64,000 bases of DNA, taken from Haemonchus contortus (Eukaryota; Nematoda; Chromadorea; Rhabditida; Trichostrongylidae). The stretch spans positions 27,659,432 to 27,723,431 of the forward strand of contig LS997566.1 in NCBI GenBank assembly GCA_000469685.2. The letters are read 5' to 3'. The translations under genes and the position numbers were made by a program. Below are positions 10,303-24,578 of the stretch, piece after piece. Numbering within the stretch: position 1 is the first letter of the stretch; the number at the start of each line of letters is the position of its first letter. Below the pieces are notes generated by a model that worked only from the letters and a program-made list of their open reading frames with translations, did not search any database and was not told where the DNA came from.

Positions 10303-13300
10303 AATTGGAACCAGACCATACTCGTCGGGAAAGATAAAAGCAGTGGCTTCCAAATTCGCTGGTCACTACAAGTCATTGTATACGTCAGGAAACACCAGTT
10401 CCAATCACGTTTATTTCGATAACAGCTAGTTATTTACGATCGAATGAGTGAGGCCACTATAACAAACTGTACGGACGATTAATGATCAAAACGTCGAATA
10501 ATGCTATCTTCTGCTCTTTACTCACAAGTAGCACTACTATCGTACTGTTCTGCGGACAACTCTGGGAGGAATGACGACAATTGCGAGCGGTTCATCTTTT
10601 CTCCTCCCTGAGATTGCCGGCTGTTGGTGGCAAATTTACTCAGGGCCCACGGTGGAGCGAGGTTCATCGTACTCACTTCTTTCGTGCTCTTATTTGTCCC
10701 TGACTATAAACACATCTTCTGTCACTCAACATGACCCCAAGGCTAACACTTACTAGAAAGAGATCATCTCTTCTCTCATTCACCAATCGTGTTTGGAGTT
10801 GTATAGTTTAACATCGTGAGCAGAGAGCTTCTCACTGACTTGTAAATTATATCGCCTCTTTATTTTTTTCAGCATCGGTTTTTTTCTTTGTCGGCTACTA
10901 AATTAGGTGGCGACGGTGTGCGCCTCACTTAGCTGGGGAGGAGTTAACGGGCACGAGGTTATCCATCCAGTGGATCTTGAAGATAAAAAAAAAACAAAGT
11001 AATAGTTATCACAAACATTTTACATATCGCCAGAGACTGCTTTTCTCTGCAGGAATTGATTAGCATGAGTTTTTGCTAGTTACTTCAAATCGGAAAAGGA
11101 ATTTCAGGTCATCTTGTCGCCGCAGTACACGCATACTGATATTTAGGTTGACGACCAAGGAAAACAAAAAAATTTTAACATGTCTGAAATACGGAAATCT
11201 TGGTAACTTATGATTAGAAATGGCTTGTGAGAGCCTTTCGTTATTTCTTTCGTAGAGTCGTTATTGCAAAGGTGCAAACACTTTTGCAGGCTCGAAAGCT
11301 ATAATATGTATAAAGCCGCCCATCATAAGTGTCCCCATCATGGATCCCATTTTTTGAAAATGTTTAGTTGGTGAAAAAAGAGCAGTTCCGCTCGAATTCT
11401 TTGACGTTTTGTTTTTAGGTGATCCAAAAGGTGCCAGCAATGAAATGGGATTCCATTCCTGTCTGCATGTCAACAGAGCACATTGAAAAAGCCTTGTAAT
11501 TAGCAATGTGAGGTCTGTCAACATACGAGAAGGGTGTGAAAACTGATCGTTAAGCGAATGGCAACGAAACAAGCTTTTTTTGACGTTGCAGCGCCTTTAT
11601 TTAGCTGGCCTCATTCAGATAAAACACTGAGTTCGGGAGCTCAGGAGCAAGATCGTCGCATGCGGAGAATAGCTGAAAAGGTTCGGGCACGACTTCGACA
11701 CGACAAGCTCAAGAACCCCTCGCTTAGGAAGATCCCGGCTTACGAAGAACTCAGGATGATTGACGTTCTCATGAATACTCATGACGTCATTGAAAAGCAT
11801 TACGAAGGGAGACATCAGACGACAACCTAGAAAGAAGAAATTCTCAAAAGCTGCAGCAGAGCAAAGCGAGAGATAATTGCTAGGACGAAGAACTCAGAGA
11901 TCGACGTATCATCACATTTGCTTTCGAATAAATTAAAAAAGATGAATTCAGGGTCTCTGTAAACGAGATCAGTCACTTTTGGTATGCAGCTTTTGGCTTT
12001 TGGTATACGTCATATTCGAAACAGAGTGTCGTTTGATTACGTAATTGGCCCATAACCGCCTCCAAGGTGCGAAACAAAGGCATTTCGGCCGACATCGAAT
12101 CTGTGTACCACACGCATGGCGTTTTCGTTACATACTTGGTACACTCGTGCCAGGCATTTTCCAGAGTTACCTTACCCATGGTACCCTTCAATGCATCTAA
12201 CACATTTGGCGCATGGCGCACACATGGCGCAGTCGTAGGTACTGACGCTGGTGTCAGCTAGCAATGGAATAGAACGGAGGCAACGGAGAGACCCTGTGGG
12301 TGCAACTGATGTGTGATACCCTTTGAAATGGAAATCTTCGAAATGATGGTTAAGGTTCATCTCTTTCATACTATGCTCCAACTCCTTCTGAATCACTAGA
12401 TGGGCAGATGCCCGAGAGTTCAGCTATCAATATCATGAGAATTAAGCTCATACTACCCAGGTTGGACGAATAATACGCAGATCTGTGAATCCTTGGTGCG
12501 TTCTCGCGTTAAAGGCTACACTGTCCTTACGTGAGGAGGGAAATACTTCTAATGCCAGGGAATTCCGCCCAAGATTGCTGCCCTTGTATGAAGGACGATC
12601 TTCGATTCCAGATCAGCGAGTAAAACATTTCGTTGGGGATAGGTGGGTCTGTGTAACAATGTGGAAGTATCTATAATCGGCCCCAAAACTAAAAAAACCG
12701 AAGAATTCTTCCCTACCTTGGAAGAGTCGTCGAGGATTTTGAAGCCAACCACAATGTATCCAGCATGTCTGCTCGATGGAAGTCGTGCATCGTTAGACGT
12801 AGTCGTTTTCTGGATCGAATACACCTCTTCGTATGCGCCTGCAATAAACCATCAATGTCAAACTTATCGTGCCGAGGTAGCTAAGGGTAATACTCAATTT
12901 GTCAATCAACATCCGCTTCGAAAAAAGCTACTGAATGGCTCTAGGATCGCGATACTTCACGGGACTCTTCAAAACAAAATACCCCGAATCATCCAACCGT
13001 TTGCTTGGAATATTGCAATTATCAGAATATTTAGTTATTTTTTTTTTCCCGAGCGAATGAAAAATCTTTCAAAGAGCGTATGGGCTCCCGAGTTGCTCAG
13101 TCCCTGGTTGAACACTTTTTTCCAACTTTCAGCGGGCTGTAAGTGATTCCTTAACGGTTGGCTGTAATCGAGTGGGTGAGCTCAGCGAAGCGTGTCAGGC
13201 GCATATCTTGACCTCACATTAGCACACAGTTGAGTGGCTGCCAAGTGCTAGTTGACTAGTCTCCGAGCTCGCTATACACAGTATCAAATCAGAATTGTAC

Positions 13301-13607
13301 TTCAAAATTGGTCCGAAATAATACTTGCGCTGAGATCCCTCAACTCAATGGTTCGTCAAAGTAAATGACAGAACACTGCTGTAGAAGATGAACCGACCGC
13401 TGAGAATTCCTCAGACAAGACTGATAACTGAATAAACTGATAAACTAGTAAATTTTTGGGGCAAAATAGTACGAGAATACCTTAGCGAATACTTATTTCG
13501 CCATTGGGAGAGGTCAGGTTGTGGGACAAGCCAGAGGGATAATTGGACAGTAGTCGGAAACTGGAAGAATGTCCTCATCCTATCCATTCTTTACTGCTTT
13601 ACAGGTA
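10303..13607. other. No gene recognised
   Basis: Contains a 167-codon plus-strand open frame (12643-13146) and shorter ones (11558-11830 plus, 11973-12396 minus). None has a recognisable domain or clear splice sites, and codon content looks unremarkable. I do not call any of them a gene. Confidence 0.3.
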
Positions 13608-14112
13608 CAGTAGCGCTCAAAAGTATTCGGCGAAATGCTTTTTCAGTTATAATTTTTAGTCGTAACTTCTTTCCTACTGGATCTAAGGAAGCGAAATTTC
13701 AATATGTGTAGCATTGGTGTAGTGTGAATATTTACCACTATCAACCTGCAATCTGATTGTGTTCCAGATATCCAAAAGGGCTTAAACAAAAAATCAACTG
13801 GAAATACGAATGATGGTCCTTCTAGGTGTCCTTTCCTTTTTGCCATGTCTTTAGTGTACGAGCACTAATGTCGAACCCAGAAGAGAAGAACGTACATAAG
13901 GTCGGAATAACTGCAGCCGTCACAAAATTGCATTCAGCACAGTCTACAAACGCCTCCCCATTAATATGTGGATATGGCTGTTTTGCAGTCAAGTAGTGTT
14001 GGACAGTATAAAATATGCTCCAGCTAAACATATCGAAATTTCATGTGACTTGCTCCACTGGGAAAAAAGTTACGGCAAGTTAAAGTTGGCCGAATACTTT
14101 TGAGCGCTACTG
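13608..14112 (-). mobile_element. Non-autonomous TA-flanked element, copy 1 (505 bp)
   Basis: Starts CAGTAGCGCTCAAAAGTATT and ends with the reverse complement, with TA on both sides (13606-13607 and 14113-14114): the signature of Tc1/mariner elements. Inside, the minus strand has a short coding-like stretch (GPSFVFPVDF...ISGTQSDCR) that is shared with copy 2 at 25100-25616. It is too short for a transposase, so the element must depend on one supplied elsewhere. Confidence 0.88.
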
Positions 14113-17100
14113 TATTTAGAGGAGAACGTTCGTTTTCAAACCCAGAGGTTGAGAAAGTTTGTTTTTATAGGACAACCCCCCTGGATTCGGGTTAATCTCG
14201 TTCACAAGGAAAAAACAACGAGTGGACGCTACCATAGTTATTTTTGGGAACCAAATCACCAGTGAAAGTACAGCTTCCTAGACACTTTATTCGAAGCTTA
14301 AACTTCCTACTTTTACTATTTGGATATCCCATGCATCCAGGTAACTCCCAAAAAAAGATATTATAAGACCAACCGAATAAGCTTCCCGAGAAGATGCGAC
14401 ACTCCTTAACGACGTCGTCGATTTCGCGTTGCCGTTGGTGATGATCCGTTGAGTGGAACTGAGCAAAGTGTAAGTAGGGAAACATGGCTGAAAACAATCA
14501 TTCCAGTCGAGCGCATTGGTCACATCTGGGTTTTTTTGATGAATAATTCTGTATTAATAAAACATTGAAGGCTCAATTGACTGCCATACAAAGAAAATAA
14601 TGAAAGTATTGAGCGAATAGCGCAAAAATGTGGACGAATAGCCAATAATTGGCAGACTTTGAAGCGGTTTTACGAGATTATGTGTCTGTTATCGCCTGGG
14701 TGTCTACCAAATGGACGCACTATTCGTTAGCGCTCTAACGCTTCACTGCAAACGGTGAAGCCTTAACAAGGCCGTCATAACACCGCCACTTTTGGGTGTG
14801 CACCTCGGCCAACTGATTCTAGAGCTCCTCTAACGACCTGTCGTGGTCGTTTTTTGAGCCAACAAAATGCCCTACCTGCTATCACCGGGGACCACACGTT
14901 CATCTTAGAGGAAACCATAGAATTTTTTTTTTCATCGTGAGCTGTGTATTTGAACGAACTTCTATCGTTAGTTATAGACAATCTCATGTCTCACTCCGAA
15001 GCTTCTCTCTAGGAAATCTCACGGCTCAACCTATGGTGCAGAGTGCATCGCTAGTTATTTTCCCGGCTTCCAAAAAGAGATTTCGGTTTCTAAGAGAAAA
15101 GAAGTCGTGTGCAATAAAAGTGAAAAGAATAAAGTACCAGCGTTAACCAGTCCTACTCTGAGATACTCCCACTCACTCAATTTCCGCAAAATTCTCTTTC
15201 TGGGGTTCGATTCTATGACTATGTATTTGTAGGCGGCATCCCTTGGCAACAAATATATATCCCTTTTACACCCCATGATTTTGAGACCACGTTCTATTTA
15301 TTAAACTAAACTACTGCCCACACCTGATTTATATGCGAACTACCTTTACAGCCATCTGCCTTTATGCTTTGCTTATCCTCTCACCTGACTTGCAAGAATT
15401 CCGTTTTCGTAAATGGTCAAATAGTTGCAAATGCTCTAATCGGCAGGCGGTCTGCAAGGGGTGAAGCGTCACTCCAGAAGAAAGGAGCGGAAATGAAAGA
15501 AAAAGAAGAAGTCTTCCTTTTGTGAGCCGAGTGTTTCCTAGAATTCGTCACGTCACCCCACTCAACCATCAGTTTTTGCTTTGATTTGAAAAAGTCGAGT
15601 TGAGAGACTGAGACCACTCAAAAGACTAGGCCTCATTGTCATCTTGGGGGCTCGTTCTGTGATTTAGGTATCAGGTAATCAGAGTGGTTGCAAGAAGTGA
15701 AAAATAGGATACACGGGAAATTAACGAGCTCAAATCTTGAGTACTTCATTTTCTGGGAAAAGTAATCGTAAAACGAGCAATCCGCGGTTGTCCGCTGGAC
15801 AAAATAATGCCTTCTTTCTCGAGGAAGTGGAAAACGGGGCTCCTCAAAGCAAAGACTATCCTCCGAAAAGAGCAGAGGTAATTCCAGATTCAAAGCAGAA
15901 ATAATTAGAAAAACAAATGTTTTTGATTAAATCTGAACGTATTCTTTTATTATGATTCACCTTCGTTCGAGAAATGGTGACAATCGAGTCTGTACCAAAA
16001 ACTGATCTAGCAGCCGTTGCATGATGAATTCGGTTTGAAAGGTTTACTGCTCGCCATTGAGGTAGTCATCAGCGTCTACCATGAGCACATGGCTATGTGC
16101 TCCGCCAATTTTTCAGGCCTCACTCTCGAGTGCACAACTTCCAGATAGAAATAGTAGGTGAAACTTTATACAGCAGTAGATAGCCATAGGTTCAGGACAA
16201 CAAGCCATGCTCTCACTAGCCACCCTCTTTCCAGCGTATAAGCTACTTTTTCTCCGGAAATCTTGAGCATCTAACGAGGAGCACGGCTCATTCCCTCAAC
16301 AAAATCAACCAGTTCCCAATGTTTCATCTCTTTTATACCGCCATGAGGGCGAGCGTTTCAGAGGTGCTCTCAGTTCATTGAACAGACTTCTGCGCATTCA
16401 AGTAATCGACACTTTGTGAACTGAATTTGCACGAATTTTGCAACGACAATGCTTCTGCTCCAGCGAGATTGGCGTAAATTTCTTCAAGTCAAAAATAACT
16501 GAAAACCCGGCATCTCAAGCTTTGCAAATCCGCCTGCAGCATTGCAGAACGTCATCCTTGGGAGAAGAACGACAACTTGCATGAGCATTCAATTTCCCAC
16601 GATAACTCGGTAACAAAAAGCTTTATCAACTCAGCAACCGTTCAACGTAAGTGAATAGACATCGCGGAAAGTAGAAATCTCGAGAATTACAAATCTACTG
16701 ACAGTTTTGCATCTTCTGGAAAAGTAATAGCCTGGAGAGATCTAAAAGTTCGATGTTCCTTGAAGTGAAATCACGTGTGGTTTTCTCATGGGTCTTAGCC
16801 TTTTTGTGCTCCACGTACTTTGGCGCTCTCAATCGACGAGATTTGTTGGGATTGTCTTTTTCCATGTTCCGGTTGTTCGCTGCGTATATTGCAATGATTA
16901 TTACAGAATCAAGGTACACTTAACTAGAAATCCCGCTTGTCCTTTTTGGAACATTTGTGTCCTTTATGATTGTTAAGAGGATCATCTGCTTCCAAGATCG
17001 ACAGAAGTTGATTCAAAAATACTACTGAATGGCAGACACTGGGAAGGAATCATTTTGGGACCCGTTTTAGGGTAGGCCGGTGAGAACATTTCCACGAGGC

Positions 17101-19130
17101 CGCACTTGGCCCTGAGCCGGGCCGGCTTCACTTTCGATACCAAGAGCAATTCATTTTACATGTCAAACGAGCAGTCAATCATTTTCTTCAGAGCGGCTAT
17201 TACCTAATCGGAGAGTTCCGGTATGAGATAGAGCGTTCAAAATATTCGATACAACGCATTCGCGACGACAATACAATTGATTGTCTCCAATCATAAAGTT
17301 ATTGGTATTTATAATTGATTCATCAAAATCAAGTCGCAGGGGTTCATTCGGGGAAACCACACCCACTTGTGAGAACCCCCAGAAAGAGGGGAAGGTCTGC
17401 ATACGAGAAAGTCGAAGGGAGTAAGACCGAAGCTCAAGAGAAGCTTCCAAAAAATAAAAGGGACCACTTCAACAGTCCCTTGGTTGGTTAATCTAAACAA
17501 GTGTCGAAAACTACGAAGAAGGCTGGTTCTCTGCAATGACCTTACACTCAGTTTCTGCAGAAGCGAAAAGGGATGGCTCTACAGTAATAGAGTTTATACT
17601 TCAAGCGATATCGTATTCTCGATCAGACACTTACGATAGTCATAGTCTGTTTGGACTAGAAGTGGCTTGATCTACCCTTTGGGCAGCACGTTGTAACGGC
17701 TACGATAAGATGGTGCACAGTCTTCTACTCGGTTCGGCATCTTAAGGTCTCGGAATGTCTTGGAACATATCGCACTGTCAATCGAGCAGGAGGGGGTGGA
17801 GCTGCTTGACTTAACTCGAGGAATGGTGTGTTCCACTACTGTGAGATTAATCATTTTTAATTACAGTTACAGCAAAGATCAGGATGTCATTGGTTACGCC
17901 AAGCCAATGAAGGTTATGAGGGCCATACACGGAATGCGATTTTGTGATGACAATCAGACATTAAACTAACACTAGGAGGACCACCAGCGCGATGGTTAGT
18001 TTTTTAACGAAAACTCCGTACGAAAGGAGCGATTTGCTTGATTCCTCAAGAAAGGGGGAGGAGGGGTTCACCGGGTTACCTTTTCTCATGACATGGACGA
18101 ATAGAGACGCTACGAGCTGTCGCTCGATGACTAATGGGACGATGTGTGGTACAGATAAGTGTGCTCCACTCAGAACGATAACAAACCAGGATACGAACTT
18201 GACCTATCCCTGGGAGGCACCTTTGTACTTGCAGTTGTACAACTCAAAATATCGGCCGGCCCAGGCGGTGTAGTAGTTCCATTCAAGGTTCACTGGCTTT
18301 ACTAATACGTCATTTTCTTTGCCAGCCCACGTTGCTAGGTATAACTCGTTCCATGGAGGTACAAAAAAAGGCAGCCGCGTGGGCAGGCAAGGCTTTCGAA
18401 AAAGCAAGACTCGTAGTTCATCGAAAAAACTACGTATTTATAGAAGAACTCCCATTAAGTGAATACTTTGACCCTCGTCCCTCCCTGAGAGAAATGTTGA
18501 TGGACGATGCAGTTTGGATTTCTTTTTCTTCCGCGTGGAAAAACTAACTGTGTGTTCCTCGTCCCCGTTCATACAGCCCCTTTACCTCTAGCGTGGGTGA
18601 TTCCTCCCTTCAGGATCATGCATCTAAATTAACCATGTGGGCTGCTCGCATCTAAGTGCTCACTTGGGCGAAACTACCGAAACTGAGGGTTTTTCCTTTG
18701 CATATAGTTTTTACCACTTCAGTGTTTGGTCTGCTGGTTGGCCACTTCTAGCAGTTCAAGCAGAAGTTATGACTTAAGCTCATGTAGATGACTCTTCCTC
18801 CACGGGAACCTTATTTCAGATCTCAGGTCACAGCAACAAATGGGATGGATGACAAAGTCTGTGGCGCACTAGGTGCAAGAATAATAAATGAACTTCACAA
18901 CGTGGGAAAGTTGATTTTCATAGGAAACTAGGGCTACGGACCAGGGAAGGACAGCAGAGGAACAGCTATTCCGAAAGAGCCCTCAGAATTTGAATTTCAG
19001 ATTCAGCTTTTAGGATTGCATGCAAACAAGCGTTTTTTCTTCTCAACCCGACTTGTTTTTGGTTGAAATGTTGATCGAGAGGCTCCGTAGCAGTTGTCAA
19101 TGGCAATATAGAAGGAATAGATGAACTTAC
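14113..19130. other. No gene recognised
   Basis: Five kilobases without a supported feature. Open frames such as 18204-18407 (minus, containing ATWAGKENDVLVKPVNLEW) look mildly protein-like but lack convincing splice sites. Low GC and a scatter of short frames are typical of intergenic or intronic nematode DNA. It may include downstream exons or the 3' end of the minus-strand gene that starts at 22360. Confidence 0.3.
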
Positions 19131-22100
19131 GCTGTTTGTCGACGCACTTCAAAAGGATTCCCTCGGAAAACGATGGATTCTCCTTGATGACACAGCATTC
19201 GGCGATCGCTTTTTCGTAGATAGGATCCTCAGCAGCAAATCTGCAATCAGAATTTCCATTTATGGGAGACACTTCAGCTCGCGTAGTCCCTAATAGACTT
19301 CGATATAGCTGGATCATCTTAAGGACTAATCATAGGTGCACCGAGCAGTGCGAGACAAGGCTCATATACTCTAGAATTCTCAGCCCATTCTGAGCCATGC
19401 CTTCTGTATTTTCCTTGGAGCTGAGCATTCAAGGGGCATGTTTACATTCGCTATTCTGTGCACCCTTTAAAGTAGTTTCGGCTTAAGTGCTTCTGGATAA
19501 CCACTGTGAAAGTCAACAGGAAAGGAGCACAAGCTTATCAGGCGATCTCGTGACAGCAAGTGCTTTCCATTTTGCTTTTGTTCGAGTAAGACCTCAAACG
19601 GAAGCTATGTAGTAGGCTAAGAAATCAACTAACCCATAGCTGCAGCCCGAACTGCCACTCGAGACGAAACCGATCAGCGCCGACGTCTCTGACATATTGT
19701 CAGGGTCGCCGGAAGCGAATTCGTCAGTCTCTTCAGGACTCTGAAAAAAATATACATCCAGAGAGCATTCTGCATAGCTCTTTGAACATTTTTAGAAAGG
19801 AACTCGCCAGAATTCAGAAAAAATCCACGTTCCGTCACATTAACGAGACGGAATATTAGAATTATGGCGACGCGGAAAACTCAGGGATAATCCTTCTCTA
19901 GCTGATATTAACTGCTACTTTGCATATCTCATAAGGCCATCATTAACCACTCCTCTCTCCCTGACGTAAGCGGTAAGCCACTGAGTAAAACAAGGAGACG
20001 GATAACTCGAATCCCCTTAGGACAAGTTACTTGAGTGATTCTACTCGATGCGCTAGCATAAAGACCAAAGACTTTGCTGAAAGACCAAGTGAATCAACCG
20101 GTTTTAGGAATGCTCCCCGTAAATCGCGAAAATACTGCGAGTAATTACTTAGGCCTAAAAAATGAGGAAAAAATTGACATCAATGGGTAGCAGCGATCAG
20201 AAGAATCGCATTTGTGCTGAAGTAAATTTTGGCTAGGACGCCCTTCCGAAGGTGGAGCGTGTTGCGAATGCGTAGATATGTTGTCGTGGTAGCTCGTTGC
20301 CAAGGAATGGCCATGCAGGTGATGAAGGTGGACTGCACTACCAACTCAAGTCCAACCTTCCATGACAACATTACGAATCAGTCTTAGCAAGAAGTTTTCA
20401 AGTAACAGAGCTGATTTTGGCAACTCTATCTGAACAGTTCCTATGGATACCTCCCAGAGAATAGTCCAGGAAAGAAGTAATTGAAAGCAGCGAGATCACT
20501 GCATTAGCTTAATAGGACTAACCGAGAAAGGGTGATGAAGCATTGGGTCGTAAGTGAACGTATGCTGTCGCGTGAACATTCCTCAGAAGACGTAGTGTCG
20601 GCGAGTGCGAGAGCGAGGGGGTGTGGTAGTGAGCGGAAGCAAACTAGTCACTGTCAAGGGGATGGAGGCGTTTCATACAAGCTGCACTTACGGATTCGAA
20701 AAAAAACAACCAAGAAGTAGACAAAGCTAGAATAGGTGTAAGAAAGGCATTCACTAGACCTTGACCACACTCTGTCAAGTTCCCACTTTCTTTACCTGGA
20801 GATGGAGTTGTTGATAGTAACAAGAACCAGAGACTAATGAAGATAAACGTGGGAATCAGCCGTTGTGGTGGGATATGAAGCAGGCATTCATAACAAGCAT
20901 CAACTCACTCATCCAGAAATTCGAGGATTTACGAGGAAAATTGATCGCTTCGCCTCTCCCTCACGTCCTGAATTACACGCCACCCGAGAAACAACAACTA
21001 TCACGCCATTCTCCCACTGGAGTTTCCTCCAGTGACACGACCTCCCAGACATTTTAATTACTACACTGTATTGGGCAAATATAGCAAAAGGAAATCCAAA
21101 CAAAAGCGTGTGAAATAAGTGAGGTAAGCTAGCAAACAGAAAGCTACGAGAAATGGTTGGCAACGGCTAGCACTGGCAATGTGCCAGCTCTTACACTCTG
21201 ATGAAGTCTGGCGAGATAAAAAAAAAGAATAATGACTGCGGAAAGTGGACGTTGCCTGCCTCTGTCGCCACTTTTTCGATGGGTAACATATTCCTTTCAT
21301 GTGTCATAAGGTGCGACATGCATATTTCAGTAGAATCAAATTTCCGAGGCTGTGGCTATTGGCTTTTATTGGCCTATCACTCTCTAACTTGGCGCATCAA
21401 GAATTGTCTCAGAAAAGATTATGTTCTGGGAATGGGAGTGAAAAACTGAATTGGGATTGCGTTACCTCAGCGGTAACTGAGGCTGGAACAACCGGGACCG
21501 GACGACAGCTTACTGAGTATTAATGGAATAGGGAAGACTTCAGTTTTTTCTCAGTCAACAACATCTTCAACCTATCGAAGGAACAAGACCTCCATGTCAG
21601 GAACGCCTCTCCCTCATGATCAGCTGGCTCCTTTTATTGCCTTCTGAAAGGCTTTTCTAAAAGATTAAAGCACTAGATAGGATATCCTTGATTGGCTAGC
21701 TAAGGATGTGAGGAGGAAATGAGTTTTTCAGAGATCTTATCGAGAACAATGAGTGAGGGGATGGGCGAGACATGAACCAATGGGTAAAAAGTGGCGGAGA
21801 AGCGACATCGGAATCGCATGTCACCTCTTCTGAGTGGAACTAGCGGGGTGTTGGCCGAAATCAATACGTCCGCACCTGTCTGTAAATGGAAAACAACAGC
21901 CAGCAGTATCAACCCAATTAAGGGTGTCGAATAGCCTCAGGGCAATTGAAAAATAAGTGCAGAAGCGGAAAATGCCTGGGAACTCCGTAGAGTTGCTGGG
22001 GTGTTGGAGAATTGCGCGACTGCTCGAGACTTTTTCTCTCCTTTGCTGGTCAGTAATACCTACCTCGTGGATTCAATAAGCGTGCCATGATACAGCAGTA

Positions 22101-22360
22101 CGAGGATAACTCCCTTACTAGAAGAATTTCCCTGAGAATACGAAAACAAGTCCCAAAAATATCGAGCCCACCTTGATTGACGTTGGTGGAGGTGTCTGGA
22201 GCATAACGTGGTCGTAGTTTGAGTAGTAACGTGGCAAATCAGCGTGGGGAGATGATGGCATCATATCTTGGGCGGAGCTGCTTCTGAGCAGTTCAAATGA
22301 GTACTCATCTCGAACTCCACGTCTTGGAAGCAGGCGACGAAATGCGTTCATTGCCGGCAT
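19131..22360 (-). CDS. Unidentified minus-strand multi-exon gene (partial model)
   Basis: Four exons are supported by splice consensus and matching phase. 22172-22360 (ATG at 22360; MPAMNAFRRLLPRRG... to PPPTSIK, donor GTGGGC). 21778-21879 (acceptor TTTACAG; ANTPLVPLRRGDMRFRCRF, 34 codons). 19634-19740 (acceptor TTTTTTTCAG; SPEETDEFASGDPDNMSET, donor GTTAGT). 19131-19240 (acceptor GATTGCAG; AAEDPIYEKAIAECCVIKEN, donor GTAAGT). The last pair joins in phase 2. The first two give a basic, Ser/Pro-rich N-terminus, and the last two are acidic. I do not recognise the family. Linking the 5' pair to the 3' pair across 21777-19741 is phase-compatible but unproven; they could belong to different transcripts. 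More exons probably lie downstream (lower coordinates). Confidence 0.5.
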
Positions 22361-23841
22361 TCAGAATCGTAGAAATCGTGAAGAAGGAATTCCAGTTGTC
22401 GGAGTAATCACAGGAAGTTGAGAAGTGAATGGGACGTGCGTTTTCGAGGAACAAGCGCGGCTATTAGCTGAGAGACACTAGCTTTCGCTCAGCGCACACG
22501 AGGGAATTGAAGAGTCTGGGCGCTATGGGATGTTCTGCTACTCGAGCGCTTAAGCCCTGCTCGATAGAAAAGAAAAGCTCCTCTATGGCCGCGATCGCGA
22601 TCGTCTCCACTCTTCACACGCCAGCCGTGCCATTTATCATAGAGTGTCCTAGGGCTTAAATGCCGAAGTTCCATTGGCCTTGAATGCCCTGCTTTGTGCC
22701 TCGAAATGTGGTTGACCCAGTTGCCCTCTCGCGGTAATCCCTCCATTTCCTGCAAGCCAGCGACTAAGCCGTGAGACATTTTTCTACATCAAAACGACTG
22801 TTCCAAGCATTTCTTTCATGGAACTAAGGTTCAATTTGAAAGTTTGATTCGAGAAAAAGTGCCTGGTAGCACAGCCAGACACATTTCCGACGAATATAAC
22901 TGCTTCTTCTTGCCGTTGGCCTTTCTTCAGCGAAAACGAAAGAATAAGTGTGCAGTGTGTTTTGGTTATGCATATAAAATGCAAAGTAAAGCTGAATTCA
23001 GCTGTGCATCCGAAATTCGCCAAAGCGAACGAACGCCATCAAAGTGACACGCTCAGAGTGGCACTACCACTGGCAGTAAGATGGCATGCATTTCAAATCC
23101 GACAAAAGGAAATCGTCGAAGCCTTTTTTTCATTCAAAAGCCACTGTCAAGTGAAAAGCACCAGCACTAGGAAATTGCACTTTGTTTGCTGTTTTCTCTA
23201 GCCTTTTTGATTCATTTGCAAGGTGGCAGAGGGAAGTTGAAGAGCGATGTTTTCGGTTTTTATTCCTTTTCATGAAAGCAGCCCTTCCATTCGACTATGA
23301 AAAGCGGAACAGGACAACTCCATTACAGCCTACATGAAGCCAATGGAGAGTCGTTGAGCAATGATGGCCTTCGTTTTTTCAAAAACTTTGGTTATTCGTT
23401 ATGAATAGGCACAGTAAAGATCATTACAGCTCTCCAACAATGCCACTGAAACAACCTTACCTTCACATAAAGCGTGTAAAACACAAGACAGAAGTGACCA
23501 CTAAATTATGGAGGTATTTCAAGTGAGAGAAGCAGTTGCCGTTTAATGAATGCCTTTCTGTTGAAACGATTTGAAAAACCCTTGGAAGTAGGCAAGTTAT
23601 GGAGAAACCATTCAATAGTTAACTGGCGCTGTCCAAGATTCAGTTAGGGGCCATGCACGAAATTACATCCCGCCGAATACCATTTAGTTGCACTTGACCG
23701 GAAATTTCCTTTCCAACGTCCCCAGCTGAAGTACCCGGCATAACCTCGAAAAAAATCGGATTCTACCCTGTTGGGTAACCTTGTCGACAGAGTAATGCTG
23801 CCATAATCTCTCAAGGTTGGCGATTTATGGACAAAACTTCA
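22361..23841. other. No gene recognised; upstream flank of the minus-strand gene
   Basis: The first part is the putative 5' flank of the gene starting at 22360. A GC-richer open frame at 22489-22779 (minus) resembles decayed repeat sequence but matches nothing I can name. Confidence 0.3.
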
Positions 23842-23910
23842 GCTTCGGACGGGACTCGAACCCGTACTTGTGTTTTCCGGGCACCGTGCTCTATCCCATA
23901 ATGCCGACAT
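23842..23910 (-). repeat. tRNA-like unit (tRNA pseudogene or SINE head)
   Basis: On the minus strand the unit ends with a perfect T arm (ACGGG-TTCGAGT-CCCGT) followed by CCGAAGC. It has a D-arm-like TGGGATAGAGCAC and begins ATGTCGG. The B-box GGTTCGAGTCC is intact. The acceptor stem pairs at only about five of seven positions and the anticodon stem is poor, so a functional tRNA is unlikely. A tRNA pseudogene or the head of a tRNA-derived SINE fits best. Confidence 0.6.
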
Positions 23911-24578
23911 GTATCATGCTTCCAATTTCCATTCGAAATTCTTGTCACTGCTTATTCGGGTTCCGAGTAGAATAAACTGCCAGTCACTGTTGTGATCATT
24001 ACGTTACACGGTTGAGAAGGTTGGAGGATCTACTTGCCAGCAGCAACACAGCAGCAAAATTGCATTATATATTTGTTAAATGCGTTGGTAAGGAAGTTAA
24101 AGTGCTCCCTAATTAAAAATCGTAGGGTAAGTGTACACCTGCTACCATTACCATTACTTTTACCATCGATTACTTTTAATGTCTGGTTCTAGGGATAATG
24201 GATGAAACCTGCAATACTCAGACATTCCTCGATAATAAGCTTCATCACTCAGCACATTTGTGCGAAAAAGTGATGTTGCCTCCAAGTCTACTCCTTCCTC
24301 GTCCTACCCCGTCGATCAAAACTGGTACGACCAAAAAATTAACGACTCAATTGTCAGAGTTAGCCGTGGAGCAGGAGGTCAGGGTATTTGGCTCTCATCA
24401 ATCTCGTTTCGGGATGGATCCATAAATTCAGCTTCCATAAAAGCCGCCCTTTTCAAGAAGGACCTACCTGACCCATACCAGCTCTTAGCTTGCTTCTGGA
24501 AGGGCTATAATTTTTCTATTTCATAGGAAGAACCAGGTACCAAATAACTGCGAGATAGCCGGCCCGGGAGTACGAGTA

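Noticed and set aside
12643..13146. 167-codon plus-strand open frame
   Set aside because: No domain, no splice context and no similarity I can name; length alone is not enough in AT-rich eukaryotic DNA.
18204..18407. Minus frame with repeated WAG(K/R) motifs
   Set aside because: It looks slightly protein-like but no acceptor or donor of correct phase links it to the gene starting at 22360.
23842..23910. Functional tRNA gene
   Set aside because: The T arm is perfect, but the acceptor stem has two mismatches and the anticodon stem is poor.
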